Shown: in pieces, positions 10,812-23,273 of the stretch
How the letters are laid out: each line of letters begins with the position of its first letter
Position numbering within the stretch: position 1 is the stretch's first letter
Source of the DNA: Panagrolaimus kolymaensis
Taxonomy: Eukaryota; Nematoda; Chromadorea; Rhabditida; Panagrolaimidae
Direction of reading: 5' to 3'
Length of the DNA stretch: 64,000 nt
Assembly (NCBI GenBank): GCA_028622995.1
Contig: JAJQJQ010000090.1
Span: 124,001 to 188,000, forward strand
Position numbers and translations under genes: made by a program
Notes under the pieces: generated by a model
Databases searched by the model: none
Seen by the model: only the letters and a program-made list of their open reading frames with translations
What the model was told of the DNA's origin: nothing

Positions 10812-11065
10812 AGGGAGTGTCTCAGCAAACGAGAAAACTCCTTACAGCGGGTGTTCCTAGCCCGAAAGTTTTTTTTCATTGTCTCAAAAGCTTACAAAGA
10901 GCTTCAGATTTTTTGTAGCTTTTTGTAGCACTTTGTTTTTTTTTCTCAAAATGCTACAAAAAGCTACAAAAATTCGTAGCACTTTGTAAGCTTTTGAGAC
11001 AATGAACTTTCGGGCTAGGAACACCCGCTGTAGTAAAAGTTTTCTCGTTTGCTGAGACACTCCCT
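10812..11065. mobile_element. Palindromic MITE, TTAA target duplication (254 bp)
   Basis: It begins AGGGAGTGTCTCAGC and ends with the complement GCTGAGACACTCCCT. TTAA flanks lie at 10808-10811 and 11066-11069. The arms pair over most of their length (GCGGGTGTTCCTAGCCCGAAAG on the left, its complement on the right), with a CTACAAAAAGCTACAAAA loop region. The termini match the other TTAA elements only in the AGGG end. No coding sequence. Confidence 0.88.
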
Positions 11066-11515
11066 TTAATACTTTTTTAATTTATGTGTTTTTAAGCGCC
11101 ATACATAAATTTGTCTTTTTAAAAAAATAGAGAGAATTAAAAAATAATTATTTTTTACAGCTGACATCCTCCCACTCTTCCTCCCCAAATTTTAAAAACA
11201 AAAAAAAGATATTTACATACAAAACAAAAAAATTTAAATTTACGATGACGAAAATTATTTTACGCGCGAAAAAAAAATATGTAACAACGACATAAATAAT
11301 TATTTTATTACAAAAAAATAGAAGAGATGACATGATTTTTTTCTTCTTTTATCCTTTTCCATTCACATCAAAAACGGAGGATTAACTAATGTAAAAATAA
11401 AATTAACAAAATATATTCGAAGAAGAAATAAAAAAAGAGAGACACCCTCACTCACACACGTTTTTAATTATACATATTTTTAACCTAACCCTTTTTTTTT
11501 GATTTTTATCCTTAA

Positions 11516-11706
11516 AGGGACATAGCTATTTCATGCCTTTTTTGAAATTTCGTTTGCGGGCACTGCAAGTTACACTTGGTAAGGCGCGTGTTTGAATTAC
11601 AGTGTAAGACAGAAGTGACACGGTAATTCAAACACGCGCCGCCCCAACTGTTCCTATCAGCCCCAGTATCGAAATTTTTGAAAAGGCATGAAATAGCTAT
11701 GTCCCT
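11516..11706. mobile_element. Palindromic MITE, TTAA target duplication (191 bp)
   Basis: It begins AGGGACATAGCTATTTCATG and ends with its complement, between TTAA at 11512-11515 and 11707-11710. It shares the GGGACATAG end, an AATTTCG block and the internal ATTCAAACACGCG motif with the element at 3889-4080, so the two belong to one subfamily of nearly equal length. Confidence 0.9.
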
Positions 11707-14700
11707 TTAAATTTTGGGTTTTTCTCTTTCTCTCTTTTTTTTCGCGATTTGGTTTTATTTTGTTAGTTGAATTTTTTTGGGTTCGCTGTCCATTTTCGAA
11801 GGAACGAACGGTTGAAAAGAAAAAAAGCGAAGTGGAACGGGGATAGATAGAATACACATAGTTACAAACAACAACAAATTTATATAATACTTATGTAATA
11901 TGAAAAAAGAAAAAAAAGATGAGAAAAACTTTTTCTTTTTTTTTTTGAAGGCGAACAACAAAAAAAAGACAGCAGTCGAAAGCCCTGTCGATGATGACCG
12001 ACGAACGATGGTTTTTTTCCATTCGTTCGTTCGTCGTTCTTTTTTCATTGGCCGCAAATTGTTTGTATGTAGGCTCATTTGGCTTGGGTTTTTTTTAGTG
12101 GGTAGTAGCGAGCGAGTATGAAACATTTTTTTCTTTACTTTTTTCTCAATAGTTAGTCTTAGTCCACCCGTCAGTCCAGTCCAGTCCAGTCCTGTCAGGC
12201 GTCTCCCTCACTAATTTTCTATTCACTATTTTGCATCTTTTTCCTTTTTTTTGGACATTTCTTTTCCTTCTTCGTCGTTGGTCTTTTTTTTTGTTGTTTG
12301 TAGCACTTTTTTTTCACTCACAACTGCTTTTGTTGTTGCATTTAAAAAAAATGCCGGACACTCTTCTTTCATTTTTTTTCTTCCATATTTTTCTCTCTCA
12401 AAAATATCTCCAAGTTTTTGGGTTTTTTATATGCAAAAACTTAAAAATGTTAGAAGAAAAATGAGTTAGAAATCTTTTTTTCAAGTTCAAAAGTTTTAAA
12501 GCGAAAAAAGGACACTATGGACATTTATTTTTTTTCATAGCGATATGCTTGTGCTAGTTCTGGACATCGACTGACTGACTAACTACAACCATGCAAAAAT
12601 CAAAACATGCCTTTTTTATTATTATTGTTTTTTCATTTCATTTATTTGCGTTAAAATTATTTTATGTTTTAAGGGGTAATAAGGAAGTTTTTTTAGTTTT
12701 AAGTTTAGTGTAATATAAATGTGACATAATTATTTTATTTGTTAAGTCCCATCATTCCATCAATTACTTTTCTTTCTTTTTTCAAGTTGATTGTTGTTAT
12801 TCCTTTGTCTTTCTTCCTCCTCGATTGGGTGTTTTCAGTCTCAAGTCTTCGACTTTGAAAATTTTTTTGAGGGTTTTTTTTCTCGCACTTTTTTCTTTGG
12901 TCTTTTTTAAATATAATTAATTTATAAAAAATTGCTTCTTTCTCTAACACTTCCGAATCAATCAATTTTTTTAGTTACTCATTTTTTTAAATTTTTTCTG
13001 CTTAAATTCTTCGCGAAAAACAACAATGTTTGGATTGTTTGAAATCGGATTGACTTTGAACTTTAGTTTATCGAATACTTTGAATATTTATTTTATTTTA
13101 TTTTATACTTTCACTCAAATTTCTTAGTTTTTGTGTTGACAAAAAACAAAACTTTTCCTTTTATTTATTTTATATATTTTTTACAAAAGAGTTTTGTTCG
13201 TTCGATTTTTAAAGCAATCATAGACGCGCACGCAGACTTTAGACCTCTTGAAAATTAAAAAAAAAATTACTGCTGTGCTATTTGAATTGCCGTCATTGAA
13301 ATTTGTAGAATTTTTTTTTTTTTTGTGTTTGACCTTGATTGAAAAATGGGTATTTAAAACATTTTTTGTTGTTGCTGGATTCATCGTTATAAAAATTAAA
13401 AACTTTACTTTCTAAAAGTTTTGATTTTCGTTTAAATCGTCGTATAGTTAGTTTTTAAATTTGGGCACTTTTGTTGTTGCAGAAATAGCAAAAATAATAA
13501 TTTTACTAATTAGTATTTTAGAACTTTAAAAATTGAAAAGTTAGGTTTTTAAAATGACTTTTTTTAAGCTTTTTTGGATTAGGTTTCAAACCAACTTCTT
13601 TTTCTTTTATTTCGTTAGAACGAGACACTTTTCTCTCTTTTTTCTCCATCATCATTATTTGGCTTATTATTCCACTTTTTCTCCATCCAAAAGTTTAATG
13701 TAAGCATCCTTCCTTCCATCCATCTATCCAACAACTAACAGACAGCAGCCAGCCAGCAGCAGTAACCAGCAGCGGGTGGCATCCTTATTATTTTTTTCTT
13801 CTTCGCTACTTTGCAACCATTTAAAGATGCTTTTGCGTTTCTTTCTATTTCTGCGTTTACATTCATTTAATTGATGCCTTGCGTGTCCCTCTTTTTTTTT
13901 TTGCTTTTGGCAATCGCTTGCTTTTTTTTCCAAATATTTTTTTTTCTTTCTCTCCAAAACTAACTAAAAAAAGCTGTGTCAACTAAGTTAAAAAAAGAAT
14001 GAAGAAAAAATGCTGCCAAAAAAAATAGAGAGAAAAAAATAAAAATAGAGAGAAGATAAAGGATCTTCCTTCCATTTCTTTTTTTTGTTGGATTTTTTTG
14101 GAGACTCCTCTACCAGCCTTCTGCTTTTTTTTCTTCTTTGCTACTTTTACTGAATTTTAAAGTAGCGAGCCACTCTGCTACTGGGGTCGATTAGATTTGC
14201 TCGTACTACCGATGGAGAAGAGAAAAAAAATATAAAATAGAATTAGAAAAGGATTGAGAAAACGGAAAATTGTGAAAAAACAAACTAAATAACGCAAAAC
14301 AAAAAACTCATTCATTTCCGTTTGAATAATTTTTTTGTTTGTTTGGTTGAGATTTTTTTGCTTTGCTTTGAAAATAATAATAAAAAAGTATTAGCTTTTT
14401 TTGTTTTTCTAAAAGGTCAACTGACTTCAAATTTTTGAAACAAATGTTTTACAGCTAAAAATTTTTAACAGATTTCATCACGAAAATCGCCTTGATTCTC
14501 GAAAGGAAAATAATTATTAAGTTTATGAGTTTTAAAAACTTTGATAATTTTGAGAATCCAAAAAAAATCAGTTAGAGAATGTTTCTTTTATTATTATTAA
14601 ACTTTTAGCTTACCTCTCTCTTTTTTTTTTTTTGCTTCTCGAAATCTTCACTCTCTAACATTGTTCCATTCCACAACAAAAAGAAAGAATTTTTTTTTTG

Positions 14701-16563
14701 ACAAATATCAAAGGTATTAAATTTTATTTTATTTTTTTTGGATGATGTTGTTGTCACTCACTTAAAAATTTTTTAAAAATAAAGTGAGGTAACTAACTAA
14801 GTAAAATAAGAATTTTTTGACAAACAACAACTTTTTGGAATTCATTTTTTTACTTTTAGTATTTTTTTTTTTTTGACACTCAGATCAAAATTGACAGGTG
14901 CAAAGAATAAAAGAAAAATAAGTAAGCACAGACACACGCGGTATTTTTGACTTACTTTTTTTTGTCATCCATCGTCGAATGTTTTTTTGTTAGTTTTCCA
15001 CTGACTTATGTACACTCAACTCACACTTTTTAAAAAAATATAAATAAATAAGAGAGTGTTCCGGTTAATCTCCATTTTCTCCTTCTTCTCTTCGTCTTCT
15101 TTAAAAATATTTTTTTTATCCTCACTTTTTTTAGTTTTTTGGATTTTCACGTGTTAGTTAGTAGTACACGACTTTTTTAGTTTTTGTTTTTTCGTGACTC
15201 TTACTTTTCTTCTTCTTCTAAGGATTTGTTTGTTTCTTTTGGATTTGGGTGGTTTTCGATGTTTATAAAAGTATTAGAAATTTTTGTGAATGGATATTTA
15301 TTTATTTGTTTTTCTATCTATAGTAATAATAGAGATTAGGTAATATAAAAAATAAATTTTGACTTGCTTTCCAAAAAAAGCGTTTTTTTGGTGCCTGGCA
15401 ATTGTTTGTCAGGTGGTGGATTGCCTCATTTAACATTCAATTCAGGTTATTTTTAGTTAGGCCCTATTATTTATTTTTGAGTCATCCATAAAAAAGACAA
15501 AAGAAAGAAATGGATGTTGTTGTTGTATGTATAATTTATTTATGCTATTTTTTCTTTTGTTTTGATTGGAAAAACATACATCATCATCATCATAGTCATG
15601 CTTATTATGGTTATGATGATGTTAGTTTTAAAGAAGTCAAAAAAGATTTTAGAGGAGAGATGAGATTTTTGGATTTTCATTGTAACCAAAAGTAGGTGTT
15701 TGAGAGAGTATTCTTTCTGATGCTTCGTAAAATATAAAAAAAAGTCAAAATGATTATTTTTGTTTCGTAAAAATAATTTTTTTTGCCGATTTTTGTTTTG
15801 GTTTTTCATAGAAAAAAAATTGGTGATAAATCCAGCTGTCACCGACTAGACTGTGTCTAGTCACAACAATATTATTCGGGCTCAGACGATAGCATTTTTT
15901 GGTGATTAAAAAAATGTTTCAAATATAAAAAAACTTTAATTTTGTATGAAAAAAAATTCTTTCCTTTTTTTAAAATTTAACATCGATAATTCATTTTTTT
16001 TTGTTTTTTATATCTATTTTCCCTTCCAACTAATCCATCCAATCCGTTTCTCTTGGTCATCATCGTTTTTATTTTTGTTTATATAAATTTTTTTTTATTG
16101 TAAATTGCGATCCAAAAAAATGATTCATTGATGGAAAATTACTACAAAAAACCAACCAACGAAAAATGTTGTTGTCAGTCAGTGTCAGTAGCAATGGCGT
16201 GCATTTTGATATCATTTTTTTTTTTGCAAACAAAAAAATGCAAATCCATACTAATATAAAATTTTCTAATAAAAAAAAAAATACAATAAATTTATATATA
16301 AATTCATCATCAAAGTCAATAAATAATGTTATTGATAGCTAGCGGCGTCATGTTGTTTTTGAGGTTGTCACTTTTTAGATGTTATTGCTCATATTATTTA
16401 TTCTTTTTGATATATAAACATTCATTTTCTAGCTAAGGCTACTTTTCTTTTTTATTTAGATGAAAGAGATTCCTTTTTCGTTTACATACATCCTTTTTTC
16501 TTTTGCGTTTGTGTTTAAAAAAATTTCAAAAAAAGAAGAAAATGCTAAAAAGGTTTTTAAATT

Positions 16564-16592
16564 TGTTTATTTATTTATTTATTTATTTATTT
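16564..16592. repeat. TTTA microsatellite
   Basis: About seven uninterrupted TTTA units. A simple repeat with no other feature. Confidence 0.8.
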
Positions 16593-17077
16593 TATCCATC
16601 CATTTTTTGCTTTCAATGATGTATATAGCTTCTTTTAAACATAAGAATGAAACTAAAACGCTTTTTTTTGCTTTTATAAAAATAAAAAGAAAATAATAAT
16701 AATAAAAAAAATTGCTTTGATCTTCCAATTTTTTTTATAAAATCACTTAATTTTTTTTTGTTCCAAAATATTTCAGAAAATTCATCATCCAAAAATATGT
16801 ATTTATTTCCAAAACTTTTAATCGTGTTTTTATTTTATACTAAACTTTGTCATACTTATTTATTTACTATCACAATTTTTTTTATCTTTCATTTTTGAAC
16901 TCTGCTTTTTTTTGTTATTTATTTTTACGATTGATAAACTTTATTCCGGGTTCTCGAGTTTAAAATATATATTTCCATTTTATTATAATTTTTGCGTGAT
17001 TTTCGTTAAAAACAATATCATTAAACACAAATAATAAAAAAACTTTTTATTAAATTCTTGCCATATTTTTTTTTTCA

Positions 17078-17079
17078 GG
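17078..17079 (+). promoter_or_regulatory. Likely 5' UTR splice acceptor of PACS gene
   Basis: A long T run ending TTTTTTCAG precedes a 300-base leader before the start codon at 17381. It could receive a spliced leader or a distant 5' UTR exon. The leader holds a very short upstream reading frame (ATGGAGCGATTATGA, about 17159). Confidence 0.45.
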
Positions 17080-17380
17080 AATACAATAATAATAATCAAA
17101 AAATATTACAAAAACACACACGCCACCTTTCAAATTTGCGACACCCATCAGATAGATTATGGAGCGATTATGAAAAAATAATAAATTATTTGTACCTTCA
17201 AACAAAAAAATAAATAACGCCCTCACAAAAAAAAATTATTTTAATTCCATCCATCACTATTTTTTTAATATTCTAAAATTTGTATTTTTATTTTTTTTCT
17301 TTTAAAAATATTTTCTCGTCTGCTGCTTGCTACTTAATTCTAAATAATTTTTATTTTATATTCCATTAAAAAAATTAAAA

Positions 17381-20300
17381 ATGTTTGAAAAAACTGATCA
17401 TCGAAATCATTCAATGAATATTATTGGAAATAATTCAAGTTTTGGTGGTGGTGGCCCTGGTGGAAGTGGTGGAAGTAGTTATCATCATCATCATGCCATC
17501 TCTGGTGGATCCATGATCCAAAGTGGAATAGTAGTTCCAATGAAATTATATGCTAATTGGGAAGTGGATCGAGCTTCAAGTAGCGCGGTTCAAAGAGTAT
17601 TGACGATGGTTGTAAATCGACTTATTTTACCAACATCCCTTAAAGCTGATAGTAATTTTACCGTTGCCGTTAGATTGCAAGTAAGTTTTACCATATATTT
17701 TTTTTCTGTGATTTTTATTTATGTTTTAAACAAATTCAAAAAATTGAAAATATTTGAGATTTATTTTATTAGCAACTTTTATGACAAATGCTAAGTTCTC
17801 GGATATATAAAATCTATGTGCAAAAAAAAGTCTTGCTTTAAAGGACCATATTCATTTCATCTTTTTTTCAAACACGCGGCTGGATATTCGTCCCCACAAG
17901 CGCCCACACTTTGCGGGGTCGAATATCCAGCCGCGTGTTTGAAAAAAAGATGAAATAAACAGGGCCCTTTAAGCTTCTTTTTTCCAGCTTTACAAAATTG
18001 CATTTTTTTTGTTTTATTTTTAAAAAATTTCTTTAAATATCCATTCAGAAAATTTCTAAGACAAGAAAAAATTTATTCTTAGTTTTATATTTCTTAAAAA
18101 TAAACTACCTTTATTTTTTGAAAAACACTAAAACTAGCAAAAAAAAGTGCAAAATCAAATTTTTTTAAAAGTTTTATTAATTTTTTTCATAAAAACATTG
18201 TTAAAAAATTTTTTGCCTTTACGTAATAAATTTTTTTGTGCATAAATATCCTTCTTTTGCTTCATATTTAACCGCAACCAAAATAACCATTTTCTTATCT
18301 CTCATTTTTTTCCAGGGCCACAAACGCACACTTCGAAGTAATGATATTACTTTATCATCCTCCACATCTCCATTATCAAGCCAAATAATTGATATCAATC
18401 TTGATGTATCATTTACAATTCAATATTCGCATTATTTAAAAAGAAAATCAAATTTTCTTCAACTTTTAATTCAACGTCGTAAACGTTATAAAAATCGTCA
18501 TATTCCTGGATTTAAGACTTTAGCCATCGGACATATAAATCTTGATGATGTTTTACAATATGGTGGACCAAGAGAAATACAAATATGGGATACAGCATAT
18601 TTAAATAAAACTAATGAAGCGGATTTAAATGGTAAGTAAGGATTTTATAAATCTGTCGTAGCAGCATTTGAATAACCAGAATTTGATTCTTCGGTAGCTT
18701 AGAAAATATTTATGAAAGCGTACTATAAATTTCAAAATTTTATGAATCGCTACGAAAATTAATGAAAATTAATGAAAAAATATATATAAAAACTCAAAAA
18801 CAAAATTTATGAGCTAAATGGTTTTGGTTTTCGATGCCTTCCTTCTTCCATCTGACTTGAGCGTCATTACGAGGCTTTGTGGCTTCAAAACTGAGGAATA
18901 AAGAATATTTAAAACTCCATTATTATTATTTTTTTAGATTTTGGCACAGTTTTTATTTCTAATTGCCAAAGTCAATCATTGGACACAGATGGAAATCACA
19001 AAGTTAGCCCTAAAGAAGGTGGAGGCGGCGTCGGCGGAGTAGCTATGAGTGAAGAGGATGACGATGATGATACAGAAGAAAGTGATTTTGAAGTTCAAGA
19101 TGACGATGGTACTCCAAGATATGGGCAACCATCAAGTTCAAAAACTACCCGAATAAGAACTACGAGAAAAAAAATAAATCAAAAAAATATTAAATCAAAG
19201 TTAACTGCGCTGTTAAAAAGATTTAAAGCTCAAGATGAAACTCAAGGTCCATCCACGGGAAGAAGATTGCCTCCAACCGAAGAAGAATTGGAAGAAATTT
19301 TTGAGGAATTGGAAAATATTTCTGATAGTGGACCTGAATTAGAACCCGATAAAATGAGTATTATTAGTAATCCAAAACCAGGGTTGCGACCATTTTTTGG
19401 ATCCAAAACTGATATCTTGCCACCCATTGAAGATAGAGTAAGTTTTCTATTTTTTTTTTTTTTGGAATCTTGAAGCTAAAATTTTATTATTTTATTTTAA
19501 CACAAATTTGATTTTGAATCTCCTCAAGAAAATTTCTTTTGTGGATTCATTACGAAAATATTTTTTTGGTATAACCGCGAAAATATAAATTTTTGCTTGA
19601 CAAAACTTTCTCATTTTTACTTTTTTTAAACCCATAAATTTTTTTTGTTCTAGGTCCAATCGGATGAAAGCCCAGTGGAAACCGATGAACAAGAATTTAG
19701 TTCAGATAATGAAAATCATCTAATGTTTGGAGGAATTGAATTTCCATCCACATTGGATTCAGCAAGATCTCATAAATCCACGGGTAAACGTTCAGTACCC
19801 GATAATCGAACATCACGATCATCATCAATAAAAGAAAAAAATAGAATTTCTCATTCTGCCACAGTTTCATCCATTCCTGAAACTAAACAATTTGGAATTA
19901 ATCAAACAATTGGAGCAACAGCGGCTGCAGGTGGTGGAATGAAAAAAGTTGTGCCAGATATGGTAGGTTTTATTTTTTAAATGTTTGCACCAAGAAAAAA
20001 GAATTTATCTAAAAATTAATTTTTATACTTATTTTTTTTAGATGACTCAACTCGATGACCCAACTTCCTTCATCGCTTCAAATATTTGGTTGACATCAAG
20101 TTCCGATATAGCATGGATATATAAAATTGATCCAACTCAACTTAAAACTATTCGACTTATTGATTGTCCAAATGTATCAGAAGTTCGAAATGCTCTTCAA
20201 GCGGTGGTTGGAAGGATTCAAAAATTTTGTAATTCTAATTCCGGTTCTCCTCCACCAACGATAATTGGAATATTGGGTGGCGATCGATTGGTTTCAAATG

Positions 20301-21924
20301 TTTTGAGAGTTTATGTGGACTTATTACAAAATAAAACCACTCAAGAATGGCTAAATTATTTACGATTTACTTTTTTAATTCCACCTAATTCCATTATTGG
20401 TAGAAGTTTATCAACGATCGCGGATGGAGGTTTGCTTGAAATTCAATGGAAAGCTTTAAATAAAATAAATCCAAGCGATATTGGAGCGATTGAAGAATGT
20501 TTACATTCTGCTATTACGGCCCACTCGATTCGATCATTAAATATTCCAATTGGAGAAGTTATGCTTCAATTACACGATACAACAACAACATCAAATTCTG
20601 GAAACAGCACTGGTGGTGGCGGAAATATTGCTTCAGGATTTGGAGGATCAGAAAAGCATGATGATAAAAATAATTCCAGCGGCAACAATGGAAACCACCA
20701 CAACAGTGGCGGCGGCGGCGGTGGAAGCGGAGAAAAAGAAAGTCAAGTATTTATTCCATTTATCGCTGAAATACATTTAGGAAATTTGGAAGAACTTAAT
20801 TCCCTTCATTATGTTAAAAATAATCCTACTTCTGAAGATTATGATAATAATAAACATGGGGATAATAAGGATAATAAAAATGTTTATGCTTCTTCTTCTT
20901 CACCGGGATTTATGTTATCAAATATGTCTCCACCTACTTCACCTCAAGTTAATAAGTGAGTAATTTTTAGTTTAAAAAAGTTTTTAAAAAAAATTTGTTT
21001 AATTTTTGGATGCAAAAAAAAGTTGGAAAAAATATAACTAAAGTTTAGCGAACTTCCAAAGTTTTTATTTGCATTAAAAATTTATCAAATTTTTGATTTT
21101 ATAGTTCAAAAAAAAAAAGAATTACTTGAATTCACAAAAAAAGTTTCATTCAAATTAAAAAATTATAAAAACCTTTAATTTTGACTCCAAAAAATCGAAT
21201 TCGCTAATTTTTATTATTCATTCACCAAAAAAATTCTAAAACTTTGGCTTTGATAAAACTCATAATTAATTCCATTTTTGGCTGGCGCCAAATCTAAAAA
21301 ACGCAATAAACCTTCCATTTTTTTCCAGGACAAATGATTACAAAGAATTACAAATCGAATATTGGACTACCATTTCGGTTAATCATGACCTTCCAAACAA
21401 TAACTTTCAATCTCCATCCGATAAACATTATGGCACACCGCCATCACATCTTTCAACTCCACTTCAATCAAATAAATCACCATCTTCATCATCTTCATCG
21501 GGTGGAAAATTTTCTATGAAAGCTTCGGTTCGAACTTTATCCATTGCTCGTGAACCCCTTTCAACTTTACTTTCCATGCTTTTTGTGAAAGAAAGAAAAA
21601 AGGATAAAGTGCTTCAAAAACTTGGAAGAAAAACTAAACCCCGATCTTCTGATAGTTTTAATTCACAAAGTCGCGTGGTTTCAAGTGTCACACGAATGAT
21701 ATGTAGCGGAAAAAATTCTCCCCTTGAAAGTAAGTTTTATATCCAAAAAAAGAATAACTAAAAATTCCCAACAAAATAAAATAGTTTTTTTAGTTTCCAT
21801 CGATGGAGTTACATGGGCTAGAATTCGATTCTTTCAAATCACATCTCAATGGCAAACTCATGTGAAATTTTTTCCTGTTTCTGTTCCATCTTCATCAACA
21901 GCATCAATGGCTAATACACGTTAA
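17381..21924 (+). CDS. pacs-1: PACS-family cargo-sorting adaptor (956 aa)
   Basis: Seven exons: 17381-17680, 18316-18631, 18938-19437, 19654-19962, 20042-20955, 21329-21729 and 21794-21924. All phases agree and give 956 residues, close to human PACS1 (963). After a Gly/His-rich N-terminus, the cargo-binding (FBR) domain starts near residue 53 with MKLYANWEVDR and includes RTLRSNDI and the signature QRRKRYKNR with KTLAIGHINL. An acidic stretch (SEEDDDDDTEES) follows near residue 235. The middle is Ser/Gly-rich low complexity with a conserved PACS core. The C-terminus ends with IDGVTWARIRFF and WQTHVKFFPV, typical of the family. PACS proteins link acidic-cluster cargo to AP-1/COPI for TGN-endosome and ER trafficking; C. 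elegans has one, pacs-1. Intron 1 carries a TTAA-type MITE. The start is the first in-frame ATG before the conserved block. Confidence 0.93.
17842..17968. mobile_element. Palindromic MITE in PACS intron 1 (127 bp)
   Basis: TTAA flanks lie at 17838-17841 and 17969-17972. The ends are AGGACC and GGGCCCT. The arms pair almost perfectly around TTCAAACACGCGGCTGGATA. The subterminal TTCAAACACGCG motif is the one found in the elements at 3889 and 11516. It is purely intronic and lies well away from both splice sites. Confidence 0.88.
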
Positions 21925-23110
21925 AAAAAAGAAGAAGCTATTATTTCCTTAACTTTTTAGTTGTTGTAATCTCAAAAACATATATTTTGTCTTTTCAAGT
22001 ATCCTTCCTTAATTTTTTTCTTTCTTTCTTCTTGTCAGTATTATTTTCTTCATAAGTATCTTTCTTTTTTGTTTCTAAGTCCGGGTTGTAAATAATAATA
22101 TCTAACTTACCTATCTATGTATGTGATTTTTAAAAAGGACAAAAAATGTATTTTTCTTTTCTTTGAGATTACATAATTTTTTTTTTCATCGAACAAAAAA
22201 AAATAGCAGCAGAAAAATAAATAAAAGCATTTTTGCCTTTCCTTTTTTTTGTTGAACAAAAATTTCAAACATAAATTTTTCTTTCGTTCATTCATATTTT
22301 GCCAAATTTTTTGCTTATCGCTTGTTTCCATTTTTTCAAAGTCACTCTTTTTTTCTTTCTTCGATGTTTTCCTTTAAAAAATTTCTTCCCTTTTTCCAAA
22401 CATTTTTTTGTTGATTGATAATTTACATATTTGTTTAAAAAAAACTTGAAAACTGTTTGAATATTATTGATACACATGATGAGATTGTTGTTGTGTTAAC
22501 CATGGGAACTATGTTTTTGAATAAATGAGCTTTTTAATGATAAATCCGTGTTTTTTTTACAATCGAATATATTCAAGTTTTATTCCTGAAAGCTTTGATG
22601 CTTACATTTTTTACCTCTCCACTTACTTAAAAAAACAAAAGCATTTCTTTTGCTATTATTAAAAATGGGAAATAAAAGGATAATAATAAGTTTGTTGTAG
22701 TCACCATTAATCTTGCATCATGATATCGATCTGAATGTTTTTGTTTTTTTGCGCCAAAAATTTTGTTTAGTTTATGTTTGTTTTCCACAACCAATAGAAG
22801 CTATTGGTCATTAAATTTAATATTCCTCTTTGACTAAAATGTTTTGAACAAAAAACAATGCTTTTGAGGAAAACAGTTTCGTTAAATCAATTTTTGTATT
22901 TTGTTTCGCGCCATTTTTCCTTTCTCTCCCTTTTTTTAATGTATTTTCGTGAAAGCTTCCTTGGCACAAGTATACATTGTAATAAACCCTTATTCTAATT
23001 AGTTTTTTTGAAAGAATAATCATTGTGACATTAGCATGCGTGTTTGTTCTTCACTTTATATGCCGCGTTGTTGTTTTTCTTGTTGATTGATTTTCACTCT
23101 TTCTTTTTTT
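21925..23110. other. Intergenic region PACS to CCA enzyme
   Basis: AT-rich, with no protein-like frame. It holds the PACS 3' UTR, including an AATAAA at 22520-22525, and the upstream region of the CCA-adding enzyme gene. No repeats stand out. Confidence 0.55.
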
Positions 23111-23112
23111 AG
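23111..23112 (+). promoter_or_regulatory. Probable spliced-leader acceptor of CCA enzyme gene
   Basis: CTTTTTTTAG precedes an uninterrupted leader of 161 bases with no ATG until 23274. The leader is in frame with the protein throughout, which matters for the true start (see the finding on the leader). Confidence 0.5.
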
Positions 23113-23273
23113 GAGATCTCTATTCCAGGCATATTATATTTATCATCAAAGCCAACTATCAAATTAACAAAATTCTTCTCATCCTTGTATCTCGATCTCT
23201 TCGCTGTTGTCGCAGCTTTTCTTCATCTTCAACACCATTCACAAAGAATTTAATTCGTACATCACTCCCAACA

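Larger units (their letters stand above)
7108..17380. other. 10 kb gene-free AT-rich region
   Basis: No protein-like frame was found on either strand. Short open stretches are encoded by poly-A/poly-T and have Lys/Phe/Asn-only composition. The region holds two palindromic TTAA elements (10812-11065 and 11516-11706), homopolymer runs, a TTTA microsatellite at 16564-16592, and short tandem words such as CAGTCCAGTCC near 12172. The last few hundred bases are the upstream and 5' UTR region of the PACS gene, with a T-rich acceptor ending at 17079. Distal regulatory DNA or unrecognised non-coding RNA cannot be excluded by eye. Confidence 0.6.

Noticed and set aside
15845..15872. Small palindrome GACTAGACTGTGTCTAGTC
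   Set aside because: An 8-base stem in AT-rich DNA; no flanking duplication or repeat elsewhere was noticed.
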